Positions 1 through 6,325 of a stretch of DNA of 64,000 bases are shown one piece after another. The stretch covers positions 1 through 64,000 of the forward strand of contig NZ_JANQKD010000043.1 in the NCBI RefSeq assembly GCF_028281305.1. The letters run 5' to 3'. Within the stretch, counting starts at the first letter, position 1, and each line of letters opens with the position of its first letter. This DNA comes from Pelagibius sp. GTDB taxonomy: Bacteria > Pseudomonadota > Alphaproteobacteria > Kiloniellales > Kiloniellaceae. The notes below the pieces were generated by a model. That model saw nothing but the letters and a program-made list of their open reading frames with translations, had not been told where the DNA came from and did no database searches. Position numbers and translations under genes: made by a program.

Positions 1-42
1 TACCGACCCACCACCTGTCACGGTCGGGCTTGTCCCGTGGTT

Positions 43-154
43 CCATCCTTCGAGACGCCGCCCGCACACGTCATAAGGGCGCGGCTCCTCAGGATGAGGC
101 GGTTCTCTTCCTCATGCTGAGGAGCGCCCGCAAAGGGCGCGTCTCGAAGCATGC
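43..154. repeat. Large imperfect palindromic intergenic repeat, copy 1
   Basis: The outer arms read CATCCTTCGAGACG and, at the far end, CGTCTCGAAGCATG. The centre carries a second nested pair, CCTCAGGATGAGG and CCTCATGCTGAGG. A related element in the opposite orientation lies at 9864-9972. The pattern suggests a dispersed structured intergenic element that could fold when transcribed and perhaps act as a terminator. That function is inferred; the symmetry and the second copy are seen directly. Confidence 0.8.
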
Positions 155-263
155 CGGGCCGGGAGCTCAAAAGGTCCGCCAAGAACCCAAAGAGAGCGAA
201 TCCTGACGCGACGAAAGGAAAGCAATGACATCGGCGCCATAACGCCATTCAGTTCTGACAGAC

Positions 264-722
264 TCAGTTCTGGGCGGTCTGCAGCTTGCGGTCGATGTGG
301 CTGGCCAGTTCCACCGAGGCGCGGCCATCGACCAGCAGGCCGTTGTCGCGCTGATAGGCCTCGATGGCGGCGGTGGTCTTCTCGCCCTGCTGGCCGTCGA
401 TCGGCCCCGGGCTGTAGCCGAGCTCGGTCAAGCCCGCCTGCACCCGCGCGACCGCCGAGTTGTTGGCGGAGCGGTCCTTGGAGGCCCAGATCGGGTCGCC
501 GAGGTTGATGATGTCCTCGTCGGTGAGCGCGCCGGTCAGGCCGCCGGCGGCAGCACCGATCAGGACGCCCTCCAGAATCGAGAGGCCGGTCACCGCGCCG
601 ACGACGGCGCCCGCTGCCGCGCCGATGCCCGCGCCCGAGCCGGCGCGGTCGCCGGTGCTGCTGCCGCAGGCGGAAATCAGAAGGGTCGCGCCCAAAACGA
701 GCGCCAGGGCAGAACGTGTCAT
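264..722 (-). CDS. Glycine-zipper lipoprotein with C-terminal peptidoglycan-binding-like domain
   Basis: This 152-residue protein starts with a lipoprotein signal: a short basic start, a hydrophobic stretch and a lipobox LISAC, placing the lipidated cysteine near residue 19. Residues about 28-70 are Gly/Ala-rich with the GxxxG spacing of a glycine-zipper membrane segment, as in outer-membrane lipoproteins of the SlyB/17 kDa antigen type. Residues about 90-150 resemble a PG_binding_1 module (repeated LG/Y and DG positions, then AIEAYQRDNGL). It is probably an outer-membrane lipoprotein contacting peptidoglycan. The ATG at 722 is directly followed by the signal peptide. No partner gene is adjacent. 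Confidence 0.75.
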   Translation of the reverse strand: MTRSALALVLGATLLISACGSSTGDRAGSGAGIGAAAGAVVGAVTGLSILEGVLIGAAAGGLTGALTDEDIINLGDPIWASKDRSANNSAVARVQAGLTELGYSPGPIDGQQGEKTTAAIEAYQRDNGLLVDGRASVELASHIDRKLQTAQN

Positions 723-1112
723 CGCAACTCTCCAGGAAGCAATTCACCCTAGGATAGACCAGGGACAGGGGCATTTCATTCCCAATCCAACCCTCTTGGC
801 AGGCGGGCGTCCCCCCGGCGCATGGCAGCCCTGCCCCAAAGCCGTCTTGCCAGCAGCGGGTATCCGGTGCTACCCGAACGCCCTGAAGCAACGGCGGCGG
901 CCTCTGCCGCGCCGCCTTACTCGGAGCCTTGATGTCAGGGATTGTGCCCACCTGCTGATCCGTTGTCCTGAGGGTTGAACCCGCCTCGTGGGGCTGGGCC
1001 TGACGGAAGCAGACGGACTCGAGCAGCCTTGACGCCGCCGCCGCGATGCGGTCCGGCGGCGTGCAGGCGTGGGTTCAAATGCGGGGACACTCCCCTCTCC
1101 GAGTACATCATC
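723..1112 (+). promoter_or_regulatory. 390-bp gap with a structured leader upstream of yjhX
   Basis: I see no convincing gene here. The last 140 bases can fold strongly on the plus strand. Bases 975-982 pair perfectly with 1071-1078, and four more pairs (983-986 with 1065-1068) form after a two-base bulge. Inside this arm a perfect 8-bp stem (1032-1039 with 1055-1062) encloses a small CCGC/GCGG hairpin. A further GGGG/CCCC mini-hairpin spans 1083-1095, just before the yjhX start at 1113, and no good Shine-Dalgarno is visible there. A regulatory leader is inferred from the pairing and from the neighbour. Confidence 0.5.
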
Positions 1113-1370
1113 ATGAACATTTCCAAGGGCGAACAGCGCGTGCTCCACGTGCTGGCGCAGGGCGGATTGATCCGTCATGAGCGCGGCACGGGCCGCAAGA
1201 TCACCAAGGTTCTTTGTGTCACGCGGGACGGGCACGTGCTGTCCGACTGCACGCTGTCACTCTTCAACCGCCTGCGGCGCCGGCGCCTGATCATCTCCCA
1301 GGGCGGCCGGCCCTACCGCATATCCCAGTTGGGCCGCGAGTCCGTGCGCCCGCAGTTCGACAACCGCTAG
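1113..1370 (+). CDS. yjhX: YjhX (TopAI/UPF0386) family toxin-like protein
   Basis: This is an 85-residue basic protein starting MNISKGEQRVLHVLAQGG, which matches the length and N-terminus I know for the YjhX/UPF0386 family. In E. coli YjhX (TopAI) is reported to inhibit topoisomerase I and is neutralised by YjhQ, a GNAT-type protein. The gene sits 30 bp ahead of a GNAT gene, which supports a toxin-antitoxin reading. The start at 1113 fits family length; in-frame codons upstream would add 46 unrelated residues. The initiation region has no clear ribosome-binding site and lies beside stable inverted repeats, so translation may be controlled. Toxicity in this organism is inferred. Confidence 0.8.
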   Translation: MNISKGEQRVLHVLAQGGLIRHERGTGRKITKVLCVTRDGHVLSDCTLSLFNRLRRRRLIISQGGRPYRISQLGRESVRPQFDNR

Positions 1371-1400
1371 GGGCGGAACAGCAACAAGGACAAGAGAAAC

Positions 1401-1886
1401 ATGACCGAAAAAGAAAAGCGTGCCATCCGCCCCGCGGCGGCCGATGACCAGTCCGCAATTCTGGATCTGGCCGTGGCCAGCGGCTTGTTCCAGGAGGACG
1501 AAACCGCCGTGTTGGCGGAGATGCTCGCCGACGCCTTCAACGGCGATCTGCAGGACCATCACTGGATCGTCCTGGAGGACGCCGCAACGGTGATCGCCGC
1601 CGCCTATGTCGCCCCGGAGGTGATGAGCGACCGGGCCTGGAACCTCTATTTCATAGCCGTTGCGCGGCAGAACCAAGGCCGGGGCCACGGCACAGCGCTG
1701 CTGGCCCATGTGGAGGGGATGCTGCGCGGGCAGGACGCACGCCTGTTGTTGATCGAGACCTCCGGGCTCGAAAGCTTCGCCGCGACACGGCGCTTCTATC
1801 TGGGCAACGGCTATGAGGAAGAAGCGCGGATCCGCGACTTCTATCGCACAGGCGAGGACAAGGTCGTGTTCCGCAAACTGCTCTGA
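1401..1886 (+). CDS. GNAT-family N-acetyltransferase, likely YjhQ-like antitoxin partner
   Basis: This 161-residue protein has the GNAT fold order: an N-terminal strand-helix region, LYFIAVARQNQGRGHG as the acetyl-CoA-binding motif A (Q/R-x-x-G-x-G/A near residue 95), and a C-terminal FYLGNGYEEEARI segment typical of motif B. It follows the yjhX-type gene by 30 bp on the same strand, behind an AAGGA-like ribosome-binding site. In E. coli the GNAT-like YjhQ is the antitoxin of YjhX, so the order and pairing match that module. It could instead be an ordinary small-molecule acetyltransferase. The GNAT call is firm; the antitoxin role is inferred. Confidence 0.8.
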   Translation: MTEKEKRAIRPAAADDQSAILDLAVASGLFQEDETAVLAEMLADAFNGDLQDHHWIVLEDAATVIAAAYVAPEVMSDRAWNLYFIAVARQNQGRGHGTALLAHVEGMLRGQDARLLLIETSGLESFAATRRFYLGNGYEEEARIRDFYRTGEDKVVFRKLL

Positions 1887-1896
1887 TTGTCGGGTT

Positions 1897-1960
1897 TAGA
1901 GCGGATTCACCTGCTCGGATGGACTCACGGTGTGTTTCCCTCTGAACACGATCCGCTCTA
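1897..1960. repeat. Inverted repeat between convergent genes (TAGAGCGGAT / ATCCGCTCTA)
   Basis: Perfect 10-bp arms at 1897-1906 and 1951-1960 flank a 44-base centre. The right arm supplies the TAG stop codon of the histidine kinase on the minus strand. A single related arm (TCTAAACATGATCCGCTCTAG) recurs at 45564-45583. It looks like a dispersed element placed at the convergent ends of two genes, where it may help termination. No T-tract is present, so an intrinsic terminator is not certain. Confidence 0.65.
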
Positions 1961-3400
1961 GCTCGCCTTCTTCGCCGCAGCCTGGCCCTTGCTCTGGGCC
2001 ACCGGCAGCACGAGGCGGAACAGCGTGCCCTCGGCGTCGGAACGCTCCATGCGGATGTCACCGCCGTGGGCACGCATGATGTCGTGGGCGATGGAAAGGC
2101 CGAGACCTGATCCGCCTTCGCGGGTCGAGCCGGTGAAGGGCTTGAAGAGGTGCTCCTTGGCCTCCTCCGGCAGGCCCGGGCCGTTGTCCTCCACGTCGAT
2201 GACCAGGAAGTCGCGCACCGGGCGGGCGTCGATGCGCACCTCGCCGGCCCCGGCCTCCAGGGCGTTGCGCCCGAGGTTGATGAAGACGCGGTAAAGCTGC
2301 TCGCGGTCTGCCTCGACCACGAAGCCGCGCTCCACCTCGTTCAGCCAGCCGGCGCGCCCGGCGCCGACGCCGGCCAGACCTTCGCGCACCTCGGTCATGA
2401 GGTCGCGCAGGTCAAAGCGGTTGAGCTCCAGATGGGCCGGCCCTTCCCGCGTGAACTGCAGCGTCTGGGCGCAGAGATGCAGGGCCCGGTCGATGGCGCC
2501 GACCAGGGTGGGGGCCATGGAGCGCACGGCCGGGTCGCCGCTGCGGGCCAGGCGCTCCGAGATCAGGCTGGCGGTGGCGAGAATGTTGCGCAGGTCGTGG
2601 TTGACCTTGGTGACGGCGGTGCCCAGGGCCGCAAGCCGGGTTTTCTGCAGCAGCGCGGCGCGCAGCCCCTCCTGCATCGTCACCAGCTCGCGCTCGGCGA
2701 TGCCGACTTCGTCGCTGCGCTCGGAGGGTTGCAGCCCCCCGGCGGCAACCTCGGGGTTTTCGCGAAAGGCGGCCATGCTGGCGGTGATGCGCCGCATGGG
2801 CCTGACCATCAGCAGATGCAGACTGAGGTAGACCAGCGCCGCGGTGAAGATCGAGATGATCAGGGAGAGCTGCAGAATGCGGTAGGAGTAGTCGTACATA
2901 TCGCGGCGCATCGGCGCTTCGTCCAGCACGACCTCCACCAGCACCGCGGGGTCCTTGGGCGAGGGACCGACGATCCGCAGCAGGCGGTTCTCAGGCGCCG
3001 CCAGGGCAACCACCGCATCGCCGATCAGACCAAAGAAGCTGGCCTCGCGCAGATCGTAGCTGGCGTCGATGCCCTCCGGCCCCTCGACCATGAGCATCAG
3101 CTTGCCGCGGTCCGGCTTGGTGAGGGCCACCATATAGGCGCCGACATGCTGCAGCAGTTCGGCTTCCAGATCCTTGCTCACCATGTTGTCCGGGGTCGCT
3201 TCGAGGGCGAGGATAGAGAGATGCGCCGCGGCCAGCCGCTCCTGCAGATAGACCAGGCGCATACGGCCGATGGAGGGCGCATAGATCAGCACCTCCGCCA
3301 CCATCACGAAGAAGATCGTCAGCAGCAGAAGCTTGGCCGAAAGGCTTTTGGTGAGAGGCGGCAGGCGGAGCCTGTTCCCCGGCGACTTAGGACCCAACAT
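1958..3400 (-). CDS. Membrane sensor histidine kinase
   Basis: This 480-residue protein has two membrane segments (about 23-42 and 176-198) around a periplasmic sensor region of roughly 130 residues. A HAMP-like linker (about 198-255) follows. The dimerisation/phosphoacceptor segment contains KVNHDLRN with the phosphorylated His at 268. The ATPase domain carries the N-box FINLGRNALEAG, the G1 box VEDNGPGLP, and the GSGLGLSIAH G2 box. It should autophosphorylate in response to an extracytoplasmic cue. No response regulator is adjacent, so its partner is elsewhere and its stimulus is unknown. The H-box context (NHDLRN) is of the type with a divergent HisKA. Confidence 0.88.
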   Translation of the reverse strand: MLGPKSPGNRLRLPPLTKSLSAKLLLLTIFFVMVAEVLIYAPSIGRMRLVYLQERLAAAHLSILALEATPDNMVSKDLEAELLQHVGAYMVALTKPDRGKLMLMVEGPEGIDASYDLREASFFGLIGDAVVALAAPENRLLRIVGPSPKDPAVLVEVVLDEAPMRRDMYDYSYRILQLSLIISIFTAALVYLSLHLLMVRPMRRITASMAAFRENPEVAAGGLQPSERSDEVGIAERELVTMQEGLRAALLQKTRLAALGTAVTKVNHDLRNILATASLISERLARSGDPAVRSMAPTLVGAIDRALHLCAQTLQFTREGPAHLELNRFDLRDLMTEVREGLAGVGAGRAGWLNEVERGFVVEADREQLYRVFINLGRNALEAGAGEVRIDARPVRDFLVIDVEDNGPGLPEEAKEHLFKPFTGSTREGGSGLGLSIAHDIMRAHGGDIRMERSDAEGTLFRLVLPVAQSKGQAAAKKAS

Positions 3401-3594
3401 AGCCCTGGCTTATAGCACGGCTCCGGCAGGCTCGGGAATCGGCGCCGCCAAAGGCTGCCGGGGCTTCGATCGGCCGGAAGCGGCGGCTTTCAGGCCTCAA
3501 AAGGCGAGGCGCCCGGCCCCGCCAGGCCGCCGCACGTAGAGCGGGACAGCTTGCGGAAGACCGGGCGCCGAAAAGGAAGATCCTGTCTCCGCCC

Positions 3595-3882
3595 TTAGTT
3601 GGACTTGGCGGCGCAGGGATTGCAGGGGTTCTTGGCAGCGCAAGGATTGCAGGGGTTGGCAGCCGCACAGGGATTGCAGGGGTTGCAAGGATTGCAGGCC
3701 GCCGGCTTCAGCACCTTGGCGGCGCAGGGGTTGCAGGCCGCTTTGGCCGCACAGGGGCTGCAGGGATTGCAGGCCGCCACCTGAACCGGGGCGTTCGAAG
3801 CGTTGGCTGCGGCGAGCGGCATCGCCACCGCACCGGCGGAAACAGTGGCAACACTCAGCGCAACAAGGGTTTTCTTCAGCAT
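3595..3882 (-). CDS. Small secreted Cys-Asn-Pro-Cys repeat protein
   Basis: The chosen ATG at 3882 has GGAGG a few bases upstream and gives 95 residues; longer in-frame readings add 43 unlikely residues. Residues 1-30 form a Sec-type signal peptide (MLKK, hydrophobic Ala/Val core, AAANAS end). The mature part is almost entirely [12 protein letters not shown] and CAAK units, with 13 cysteines at C-x2-C spacing and essentially no other functional side chains apart from Lys. Such spacing suits soft-metal or metal-cluster binding, or disulfide chemistry in the periplasm. I do not recognise a named family with certainty. A TVP38-type membrane gene lies upstream on the same strand, about 280 bp away. 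Function is unassigned. Confidence 0.75.
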   Translation of the reverse strand: MLKKTLVALSVATVSAGAVAMPLAAANASNAPVQVAACNPCSPCAAKAACNPCAAKVLKPAACNPCNPCNPCAAANPCNPCAAKNPCNPCAAKSN

Positions 3883-4165
3883 CGTCAATAAGCCTCCAAG
3901 CTTGATCGATCCGTCTCGGCGCCCCAAGGAAGAGCGCCTTCGAACCGGCGGGCCGCCGATGTGGGGCCGTTGCGTGCCGGTGCTTCCAAGAATGGTGGGA
4001 TGCGCGATCAATCTCGAATCACGCTCCGGCGATCAGCTTCAACTTTCTGTGAAATAAGCCCTTTTCCGGCCACAGGACGCCCACGGCGGAAGCGCAGAGG
4101 CCCTGCCGGCGCCAATGGGTGGAGCCGTTCGGGAAGCCGTTCGGCTGGCGGTCGAGGAGAGGGCC

Positions 4166-4912
4166 TCAGCCCTGCTTGCGGGCCTTCAGCTTCTTGTACA
4201 CCACGGGAATCACCGCCAGCACCGCCAGCCCCAGGATGGGCGCAAGGATCTGGGGCTGAAAGATGATGCCCGCATCGGGCACTTCGCCGCGGTCGAAGAT
4301 GGCCCCGACCCCATTGCCGACCAGCGCGTAGACAAAGGTGCCAGGAATGATGCCGATGAAGGTGCCGATGACAAATATCCTTAAAGGGACCCCGAGAAAC
4401 GCCGGCACCAGATTGACGATGAAGAAGGGAAAGAGGGGGACCAGCCGCAGGACCAGCATGTAATTGAGAGCGTTCTCCTGAAATCCTGCTTCCATTTTCT
4501 GGATAGCCGCGCCCGCCTTGGCGCGCAGCAGGTCCGCAAAGGCATAGCGCGCTGCCAGGAACAGAGCGCTGGCGCCCAGGGTTGCGCCGACAACCACGTA
4601 GATCGTGGCGAAGTATGGTCCGAAGAGAAACCCCGCTGTGATGGTCAAGAGCGCCGCGGCAGGGATCGAGCAAGCGGCAACGATCGCATAGAGCGTCACG
4701 AAGCCGAGCCCCGACAGAATTCCGTACTGCGCGACCAGCTCCAGCAGGTTGGCGCGGTTTTCCTTCAAGACATCGAAGCTGACGTAGCGGTGCCAGCCGA
4801 GCAGGAAGAAGAGGCCGAGCCCCGCCAGCAGAACGAAGATCGGCACGAAGCGGCCGAGAGAGATGCCTTTCCTGGCGGCAGTCTCGGTCTGCTCGGGGGT
4901 GGGGTCGGTCAT
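4166..4912 (-). CDS. TVP38/TMEM64 family (DedA-like) membrane protein, paralogue 1
   Basis: The ATG at 4912 is preceded by AGGGAG and gives 248 residues. A short N-terminal cytoplasmic tail leads to a membrane segment (about 20-40), followed by several hydrophobic helices. The family core is clear: PAAALLTITAGFLFGPYFAT, then the ENALNYMLVLRLVPLFPFFI and NLVPAFLGVPL motif (the SNARE-associated/VTT domain). The closest relative in the window is the protein at 42197-42991, with near-identical core motifs. Members of this superfamily act in lipid or undecaprenyl-phosphate movement, but the substrate of this one is unknown. The tail LKARKQG is basic, as in the paralogue. Confidence 0.88.
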   Translation of the reverse strand: MTDPTPEQTETAARKGISLGRFVPIFVLLAGLGLFFLLGWHRYVSFDVLKENRANLLELVAQYGILSGLGFVTLYAIVAACSIPAAALLTITAGFLFGPYFATIYVVVGATLGASALFLAARYAFADLLRAKAGAAIQKMEAGFQENALNYMLVLRLVPLFPFFIVNLVPAFLGVPLRIFVIGTFIGIIPGTFVYALVGNGVGAIFDRGEVPDAGIIFQPQILAPILGLAVLAVIPVVYKKLKARKQG

Positions 4913-5288
4913 GGACACTCCCTGGGACGGTCCCGGACAATCCCCGGTGGTAGCCGGAACATGGTTAACCAAAGGCTAATGCAGGCCCGTCAGGGCCGGC
5001 GGCGGGGCGGTCGGGTTCGCTGGGAGGCGGCGCAAAACCGAACACCCGAGCGTTTTAGCCCCTGGCCGGTCCGGCGACCAGTCACCATGGTGTGAGCCCT
5101 GCGCGATGGGCGGCCAGGCCTTGCTTTGGGGTTCCCGGAAGGAGGCGTGGGAAACCCCTGCCCCCGCGCCGTGTCGGAACCGCTGGAAAGAAAGGCGCGC
5201 GGCGGGCCTTGCGGTCGTTGACAGAGCCGGGAGGCGCCCTTATACAGCCCCGTCAATTCAAGAGTCAGCCTGGTACTGGAGACCGACC
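4913..5288 (+). other. 376-bp divergent intergenic region before rpmH
   Basis: This gap separates the minus-strand TVP38 gene from rpmH. The last 75 bases hold a good sigma70-type promoter (listed separately) and a TGGAG ribosome-binding site at about 5275. I see no gene, RNA or DnaA-box cluster in the rest; the dnaA gene that often neighbours rpmH in other bacteria is absent. Confidence 0.6.
5218..5246 (+). promoter_or_regulatory. Predicted sigma70 promoter for rpmH-rnpA-yidD-yidC
   Basis: A perfect TTGACA (5218-5223) is followed after 17 bp by TATACA (5241-5246). Transcription would start near 5253, leaving a leader of about 36 nt before the rpmH GTG. The location upstream of a ribosomal-protein operon and the near-consensus boxes support the call. 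Confidence 0.7.
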
Positions 5289-5423
5289 GTGAAGCGCACC
5301 TATCAGCCCTCTGTGCTGGTCCGCAAGCGCCGCCACGGGTTCCGCGCACGTAAAGGAACCGTTGGCGGGCGCCGCATACTCGCTCGACGCCGCGCCAAGG
5401 GCCGCAAGCGCCTTTCCGCTTAA
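5289..5423 (+). CDS. rpmH: 50S ribosomal protein L34
   Basis: This is a 44-residue, very basic protein beginning (V/M)KRTYQPS and ending GRKRLSA, the full length and signature of bacterial L34. It initiates at GTG (5289), which is the only start that gives the family N-terminus; TGGAG sits about nine bases upstream. L34 is part of the large ribosomal subunit. It heads the conserved rpmH-rnpA-yidD-yidC cluster and is probably transcribed from the TTGACA/TATACA promoter just upstream. Confidence 0.97.
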   Translation: MKRTYQPSVLVRKRRHGFRARKGTVGGRRILARRRAKGRKRLSA

Positions 5424-5432
5424 GGGGTCGTG

Positions 5433-5960
5433 ATGCCGACCGTCGGGCGGCTGAAGACACGACCTCAGTTTCTCAGGGTCGCAGCCGCCAAGCGCAAGTG
5501 GGCGACGCCGGGCCTTGTCCTGCAGGCTGCCCAACGTCCTGAACAGCGGCGGACCGGCACTCAGCAGGTCAGCACGACACGGCAAAGGGGCGCCCCGGCC
5601 ACTGATCGCCCGGCCACTGATCGCCCGGCCACCGGTTGCGATGATCAGGCAGACGTCCGGGTCGGCTTCACGGTTACGCGGCGGATCGGCAATGCGGTCA
5701 CGCGCAACCGGGCCAAGCGGCGCCTGCGTGCCGCGGCCGCCGAGATCTTTCCGCGTCTGGGCCGCAAGGGTACGGACTATGTGGTTATCGGCCGCGCCGG
5801 CACGCTGACTCGGCCTTACGACAAGCTGCTGGGTGACCTGGAACAGGCCATCGGCAGGCTGGACCGCAGGCAGGAGCGCGGCAAAAAGGCCCGGCACGAA
5901 CCGGGCGACGGCAAGGCGCCCGGCGCCGCGCCGCAGGGAACACCAGAGGAGGCATCTTAA
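5433..5960 (+). CDS. rnpA: Ribonuclease P protein component with a long internal insertion
   Basis: RnpA binds the RNase P RNA and assists 5' processing of tRNA precursors. The 175-residue product keeps the N-terminal strand region (about 8-30) and the diagnostic RNR core, [18 protein letters not shown] (about 78-95), then YVVIGRAG. Between them about 40 residues are inserted, Arg/Gln/Thr/Ala-rich and containing a directly repeated ATDRP unit (bases about 5598-5635, 15-bp repeat). Usual RnpA length is near 120, and the C-terminus is extended by a charged Gly/Lys/Pro tail as well. The last base of its stop codon is the first base of the yidD ATG. Confidence 0.93.
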   Translation: MPTVGRLKTRPQFLRVAAAKRKWATPGLVLQAAQRPEQRRTGTQQVSTTRQRGAPATDRPATDRPATGCDDQADVRVGFTVTRRIGNAVTRNRAKRRLRAAAAEIFPRLGRKGTDYVVIGRAGTLTRPYDKLLGDLEQAIGRLDRRQERGKKARHEPGDGKAPGAAPQGTPEEAS

Positions 5961-6283
5961 TGGGGGCCTTGCGCCTTGTGATGCTGGTCTTGATCCGGGG
6001 CTATCAGCTTCTGATCTCGCCCTTCTTCCCCCCGTCCTGCCGCTATTACCCCAGCTGCTCCGAGTATGCCCGCCAGGCCGTCGTCCGCCATGGCCCTCTA
6101 CGGGGCGGGTGGCTGGCCCTGCGCCGGCTGCTGCGCTGCCACCCCTGGGCGGGCTGGGGCTATGACCCCGTGCCCGACCCGATGCCGGACCGGGCGCCCA
6201 ATTCCATGTCGGCGGCGGGAGCCGCAAAGAAATCCGCCGGCGGGCTTGGCCTTTGCGCCGATTGTCGCCATCTAGACCACTAA
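5960..6283 (+). CDS. yidD: Membrane protein insertion efficiency factor YidD
   Basis: This is a 107-residue protein of the YidD family. It shows [27 protein letters not shown], split here as the membrane-surface helix and the conserved cysteine cluster ([10 protein letters not shown]), then [20 protein letters not shown] and G-W-G-Y-D-P. It acts with YidC in inserting inner-membrane proteins. Its ATG overlaps the rnpA stop codon (TAATG) and is preceded by AGAGGAGG inside rnpA, so the two are translationally coupled. The C-terminal 30 residues after YDPVPD are not conserved. Confidence 0.95.
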   Translation: MGALRLVMLVLIRGYQLLISPFFPPSCRYYPSCSEYARQAVVRHGPLRGGWLALRRLLRCHPWAGWGYDPVPDPMPDRAPNSMSAAGAAKKSAGGLGLCADCRHLDH

Positions 6284-6325
6284 CGTAGCCGCAGAGGCCC
6301 GCCCGCGGGGAGCCCATCGAGTCCT

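Noticed and set aside
112..951. Frame antisense to the lipoprotein region and spacer
   Set aside because: Arg/Gly/Pro-rich low-complexity translation with no domain; overlaps the repeat and the glycine-zipper gene.
1065..1095. GGGTTCAAAT, similar to a tRNA T-arm
   Set aside because: The flanks do not form a five-base T stem or an acceptor stem, and no CCA end or anticodon arm can be placed. The bases pair instead with 975-986.
3595..3882. CRISPR-like or coding satellite interpretation of the repeated NPC codons
   Set aside because: The units vary in length and are in frame, encode a signal-peptide-bearing protein and lack spacers, so they are a coding repeat.
4913..5288. Replication origin next to rpmH
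   Set aside because: No DnaA-box cluster or A+T-rich unwinding region is visible, and dnaA is absent. In alphaproteobacteria the origin is usually elsewhere.
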